NCBI GenBank assembly: GCA_030737875.1
Contig: CM060926.1
Location: 321,909,922 to 321,973,921, forward strand
Reading direction: 5' to 3'
DNA: 64,000 bases
From: Allium sativum
Taxonomy: Eukaryota; Streptophyta; Magnoliopsida; Asparagales; Amaryllidaceae
Shown: piece after piece, positions 59,367 to 64,000 of the stretch
Layout: every line of letters starts with the position of its first letter
Position numbering within the stretch: position 1 is the first letter of the stretch
The notes under the pieces: generated by a model
What the model saw: only the letters and a program-made list of their open reading frames with translations
Told to the model about the DNA's origin: nothing
The model's database searches: none
Position numbers and translations under genes: made by a program

Positions 59367-61421
59367 TTTAATTCGATCAGGAGAAGTAACGGGGGGGCCT
59401 GACCTTGGATATAGGAGAAGATTGGTTCACTTTATTTTGTATATAAATATTTTATTATTTTTGATTTCAAAAAGGTAAATTTTTAATTGAATTCAAAATC
59501 AAACCCACCGAATGTCGTCCCCAGTGTTTTACCCCCATTCCGAACACAATGGGATAGTTATCGTAGGCTGATTCGACTGTTTCGATCAGTTTTCGTCAAA
59601 ACCAACATATAACTCTATATATTGAATTTGAACGCACATTTCAATTTACCGGGGCCACATACTAACTCGAAAAATTCCCGAAAAATATTTTCTAGCTTCG
59701 TATTGACGATACGGTCCTAACAAAACTAGTTTCATCGAATTCTGAGCCTATATGAAAAATGGCCATTTTCCAGTCGATTAAAATCAACTGAAACTGGTCA
59801 AACGCGTTTTCCTTTTCCACGCTCACATATTGATTCGAAAAATTATGAAATTTGAAACCTAGCAATAATTTTACATCACAGACCCAACAAAAGTGGTTTC
59901 GTCGAAATCCGAGGTCGTTTGCAAAATTTCCATTTTTAAGGGCCTGAATTCCATAGCGACTATTCAGAATTTTCAACTGGACATATCTTTTGATTCCCGC
60001 TATGAAATCTTGAATTTTCGGATTCGTTGGAAAGATATTCTCTATTAGATTCCACTATTTTTGGTTTCACTAAAATCCAGTTTATTTTACACCCGGTACA
60101 TTCATTTGAAAATTGGAATCGAATTATCGAACTACCGCGCCATTTTCAATTCCTTTTATAAATATAAATAAATATTTATATTCTAACAACGATTCAAACG
60201 AATATATACGTTCGAATTATATTCAAAATAAATTTCTCGTCGATATTATTTAAAATAATTCATTTTAAATGTTCAAAATTCACTAAAATTGCCAAAATAA
60301 AAAGTTTAAACTAGCCCAGCTTTCCGGGTTGTTACAATTAAAAAGGAACGATTCTGGCCATTAAAACATTAGAGCGGCGGCTCCTTTTTGAAATTAGGGT
60401 TCTGATGGATATTATAATATATATATTATTTAATTATAATTTTAAATTTGCAAATCACTTGTTTGTTGGTCCAGAATCCAAACGAGGCCCAACGAATGTC
60501 GCCCCGAGCTAATTACCCTTATTCCGGACACAATAGCCTAGGTCTCATCAGCCCATTTGACTGTTTTAGTCCACTTTTCTTTAAATTAAATAATAAAACA
60601 TTTTATTATTTAATTTGGTCGTACATTTTAATTTACCGGGGCCACATACTGATTCTAAAAATTCCCGAAAAATAAATCTAGCTATGTTTTGACAATACGG
60701 TCCTAACAAAATTAGTTTTGTCGAATTTGTAGACAGTCTGAAAAATGGCCATTTTCTGGTCAATCAAAATTGACCGAAATTGTCAAAACATATTTTCTTT
60801 TGCCACGCTCACATATTAATTCCAAAAATTATGAAAATTGGAATCATGCAATAATTTGACATTCCAGATCCAACCAGTGTGGTTTTGTCGAAAAGGAGTT
60901 CGTTTGCAAAATGGCTATTTATACGGGCTATATATTATATTCCATAGCGACTATTTTGAATATTCAACTGGCCATAACTTTTGATTTCTGCTATGAAATT
61001 TCAATTTTTCGGATTCGTTGGAAAGATATTTTTAAACAGATTTAAATATTTTTGGTTCCACAAAAATTCGATTTATCTTGCATCCTGTACATTTAGTCAT
61101 AGTTCAAATTCAAGTTTTCAAACTACCGCGCTATTTCTAACTCCTTTTAAAATTAAAATAAATATGTTCGTTCTAACTTCGATTTAAATAAAATTTTAAT
61201 CTTTATTATTTAAAATAAATTATTTTAACTATTCAAAATTAAATTAAATAGCCAAAATAAAAATTTTAAATTGGTTCTGATTTTCCGCGTTGTTACAATC
61301 TCCCTCACTTAAAAACTTTTCCTCCCCGAAAAGGAAACAACAGTAAAGTACGAAAGAAAACGGAAAATGTAAAATATTTTAAATGTACCTTGCACTAGAG
61401 CTAGTTAGAGATATCCACTCT

Positions 61422-64000
61422 TCACTGGGGATAAGCCTGTTTGATGCTGTCCTCGGTCTCCCATGTACAGTCTCTAGGATCTCCGCTCTGCTGCACTTTG
61501 ACTAGATGGATTCTTTTGTTCCTAAGAACTTGGGTTTCTTTGCTAATGATCTTTACCGGCTCCCTTCTTACTGCTAAGCTTGGTGTAATCTCCTAATCTT
61601 TCTATGCAGCTTCCTCCATAATCAAGTTTGGATCATGTACATGCTTCCGAAGTTGAGACACATGGAATACATCATGTAGCCCTGGCAACCAGTCAGGCAA
61701 CTGAACCCCGTAAGCGAGAGTTCCAATTCTTTCTAGAATAGGGAATGGACCAATGAATTTAGGAGCTAACTACCCAGTCTTCCCAAAACGAACTACTCTC
61801 TTAATGGGGAAACTCTCAAGTACACATAATCGCCAACAACAAAATCTAAATCTCTTCTTCTTGAATATGCGAAACTTTTCTATCGGCTCTGAGCTGCTAG
61901 TAATCGCTTCTTAATGAAATCAACTTTATCTGAAGCTTTACGAATCATGTCGGGACCCAATACTAGTCTATTGCCTGATTCAACCCAATGTACGGGAGAT
62001 CTAGAAGGCCTACCATATAATGCTTCGAATGGCGACTTTTGCAAGCTTGCTTGGTAACTGTTATTATAAGAGAACTCAACCAGATGCAAGTGACCTTCCC
62101 ATGATCCGCCAAAGTCAAGAATACATGCCTGCAACAAATCTTCTAGTATACGGCTCACCCTCTCAGTCTGTCCATCTGTTTGAGGATGATATGCAGTGCT
62201 CAGATTTAACTTGGTTCCCAGCTCCTCTTCGAATGCTTCCCTGAATTTACTAGCAAATATCGGATCACAGTCGCTGACAATGCTACTAGGAACTCCACGT
62301 AGTCTAAAAATTTCCTTGAAATAATTTTTCACCAAACTTTGAGCTGTTCTAGTAAACCTGACAGGAATAAAATGGGCATACTTCGTGAAACGGTCTACGA
62401 TCACCCAAATACTGTCATTACCTTTCCTGGTTCGGGGCAAGCCATCAATAAAATTCATGGAGATTTGATCCCGCTTCCAACTTGGAACTTCTAGTGGTTG
62501 TAACAATCCAGCAGGTTTTTGTTAATCACTCTTGACTTATTGGCAAGTAGAACACCTGCTAACATATATTGAAATGTCACTTTTCATAGATTTCCACCAG
62601 AACGTGCACTTGAGATCATGATACATTTTACTCATCCCTGGATGAATACAAAGTTTGGATTTATGACATTCATCCATTACTTTCCTTCTAAGCTCAGGAA
62701 TATTCGGGACACAAATTCGGCATTTTAACCTTAAAACTCCTTTGTTATCAATTTGGAAACTCGAGGGTTCGCCTTCCCTAACTCTTTTACTAATTCTCAA
62801 TATAAATTCATCATCTTTCTGAAGATCAGAGATTTTATCAATCAACGTAGGTGTAATGATAAGATTGGCAATGATAAGATTGGCAACGGCCGCATTCTTC
62901 CTGCTGAGCGCATCGGCTACAACATTGGTTTTCCCTGAAGTATACAAGATGTCCAGATCATAGGCTGCAAGAAATTCTAACCAACGTTGCTGCCTCAAAT
63001 TCAAGTCCCTTTGGGTGAACAAATACTTCAAGGATTTATGATCTATATATAATTCGAACTTCTCACCCAAGAGATAGTGCCTCTATATCTTTAAAGCAAA
63101 CACGATGACCATCAACTCAAGATCATGAGTGGGGTATCTCTTCTCATGTGGCTTCAATTGACGGCTAGCATAAGCAACTACTTGGTCTCTTTGCATTAAT
63201 ACCGCACCAATACCTTCAATAGAAGCATTTGTCCAAACTTTCAAATCTTGATTGCTATCAATAATGGTCAACATTGGAGCAGTGATCAACCTCAATTTCA
63301 GCTCTTGGAAAGCTGCCTCACATTCCAGTGTCCAATTAAACTTTATGTGCTTCTTTGTAAGCTTCGTTAATGGACAAGATAGTTTCGAAAAATCCTTAAC
63401 AAATTTCCGATAATAGCCAGCCAGTCTTAGGAAACTTCTGACTTCTGTAGGAGTGCTAGGCTGCTTCTAATGTTGAATGGTTGCGATCTTTCTAGGATCC
63501 ACTGAAATTCCTTCCTTCGATACCACATGACCGAGGAACTTTACTTCTTGTTTCCAGAATACGGATTTAGAAAACTTGGCTTTTAAGACGTTCTTTCTTA
63601 GAATTTCCAAAACTTGTTCCAAATGTTTCTCATGTTCGACAGTTGACTTAGAAAATATTAAGATGTCGTCAATGAAAACCAGCACAAATTTATTTAGGAC
63701 CTCGCAGAATACTCGATTCATTAAATCGACAAAATAAGCTGAAGCGTTGCATAAGCCGAACGACATTACTAACCACTCGTAAAATATGTTTGGACTTTTG
63801 AAAGCTGTCAAAGGAACACATTCTTTCGCAATATGCAGTTGGTGAAAACCCGTAGTAAGGTCCATTTTAGAAAATACTTTATCTCCATCTAAACGATCCA
63901 ATAAGTCATCTATGCCGGGCAATGGATATTTATTCTTGAGTGTCTGCTTATTTAAATCTCAGTAATCCACACACAGTCTGAGAGTACCATCATACTTTGG
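61422..64000 (-). pseudogene. Element G pol: RT, RNase H, integrase, chromodomain, degraded and partial
   Basis: Order on the minus strand: RT from beyond the window edge, with TGA inside the VDYRDLN motif (63959), then FIDDILIFSKS in 63467-63922. RNase H and the integrase zinc finger follow in 62537-63295 with stops, then the integrase core in 61880-62506 with MNFIDGLP and SDCDPIF. Remnants of the C-terminus and a chromodomain (KIISKETQVLRNKRIHLVKV, TWETEDSIKQAYP) end at TGA 61422. At least six stops or frameshifts break it. The second catalytic aspartate is kept (SDCD), and the first lies in MNFIDG, where the aspartate of MDF has become asparagine. It is the same clade as the A-family pol but divergent throughout. 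Confidence 0.87.

Larger units (their letters stand above)
53748..60336 (-). mobile_element. Solo LTR F (6589 bp) inside LTR G, duplication ATTAA
   Basis: TG..CA bounded: 53748 reads TGAAATGACCCG and 60336 ends CCGGGTTGTTACA. ATTAA occurs directly outside both ends (53743-53747 and 60337-60341). No interior or second LTR is present, so it is a solo LTR left by recombination between the two LTRs of a former element. It is of the D/E family: the order of all modules matches LTR D in reverse, at clearly lower identity than D to E. It lacks the ggcggcggagaa half of the conserved block (deletion at about 55030) and has a larger 34-bp array. Confidence 0.92.
49290..61297 (-). repeat. LTR G, 3' LTR split by solo LTR F
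   Basis: The left part (49290-53747) holds the LTR end, the conserved block, a ccgacggttggat segment (about 51205-51225), two AT-rich repeat arrays and a GC-rich island (53400-53580). The right part (60342-61297) holds U3 with its degenerate three-fold repeat and an aaccctaattt leader-like phrase near 60392-60402. The parts join cleanly when F and one copy of ATTAA are removed. Confidence 0.85.
49290..64000 (-). mobile_element. Element G: older chromovirus, 3' LTR and partial interior, cut by window end
   Basis: The 3' LTR is 49290-53747 plus 60342-61297 (about 5.4 kb without the nested solo LTR). The purine tract AGTGAGGGAGAT is at 61298-61309 and pol continues to 64000. LTR ends are TGTAACAACGCGG and GGTTTTATCACA in element orientation. 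It is related to the A family (matching first 100 bases and the conserved block at 50400-50625) but clearly divergent. Its pol is heavily broken, so it is an old insertion. The 5' LTR and gag are outside the window. Confidence 0.85.

Overview
This window is flowering-plant nuclear DNA, AT-rich and almost entirely made of LTR retrotransposons. No intact host gene is visible. Plant origin is inferred from Ty3/gypsy chromoviruses with an integrase-linked chromodomain (the Tekay/Del type), initiator-tRNA-Met primer sites, telo-box-like AAACCCTA leaders and a relic resembling the plant DUF4283 domain. The species cannot be named from the sequence.

Layout: 1-1342 is a decayed LTR on the + strand. 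1343-3488 is old non-LTR sequence with a degraded coding relic, a promoter-like tract and a possible retroposon tail. 3489-45413 is the main feature, a minus-strand array LTR-internal-LTR-internal-LTR with unusually long LTRs (A 3489-9408, B 29002-34911, C 39507-45413, about 5.9 kb each). The whole array lies between a single pair of 5-bp target-site duplications, CAATG (3484-3488 and 45414-45418). Each internal region is about 4.6 kb and carried one fused gag-pol frame of about 1,410 codons: capsid, zinc knuckles, protease, reverse transcriptase, RNase H, integrase, chromodomain. Both copies are broken. Copy 2 has a stop and frameshifts. Copy 1 has five in-frame stops and a large insertion.

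That insertion (10406-25401, + strand) is a younger element of a related family. It has 7.2-kb LTRs (D 10406-17619; E 18656-25401, truncated) around an internal region of only 1.04 kb with no coding capacity. It sits in the integrase coding sequence and its right end lacks both the LTR terminus and a target-site duplication.

45419-49289 holds a different, probably copia-type 3' LTR (45915-46973, minus) and, on the opposite strand beside it, a decayed coiled-coil reading frame of unknown function (48093-48663). From 49290 to the window end is a third, older chromovirus (G, minus): its 3' LTR (49290-61297) is split by a 6.6-kb solo LTR (F, 53748-60336, duplication ATTAA), and its degraded pol runs off the right edge.

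The families are related. All LTRs share the terminal sequence, the polypurine-tract context, a GC-rich leader-like island about 0.8-1.2 kb into the LTR, and a conserved block of about 220 bp. The D/E/F families also share a 34-bp minisatellite with different copy numbers. Relative age, judged by eye: G and the window-start relic oldest, then the A/B/C array, then D/E youngest. All alignments were made by eye, so percentages and copy counts of degenerate repeats are approximate.
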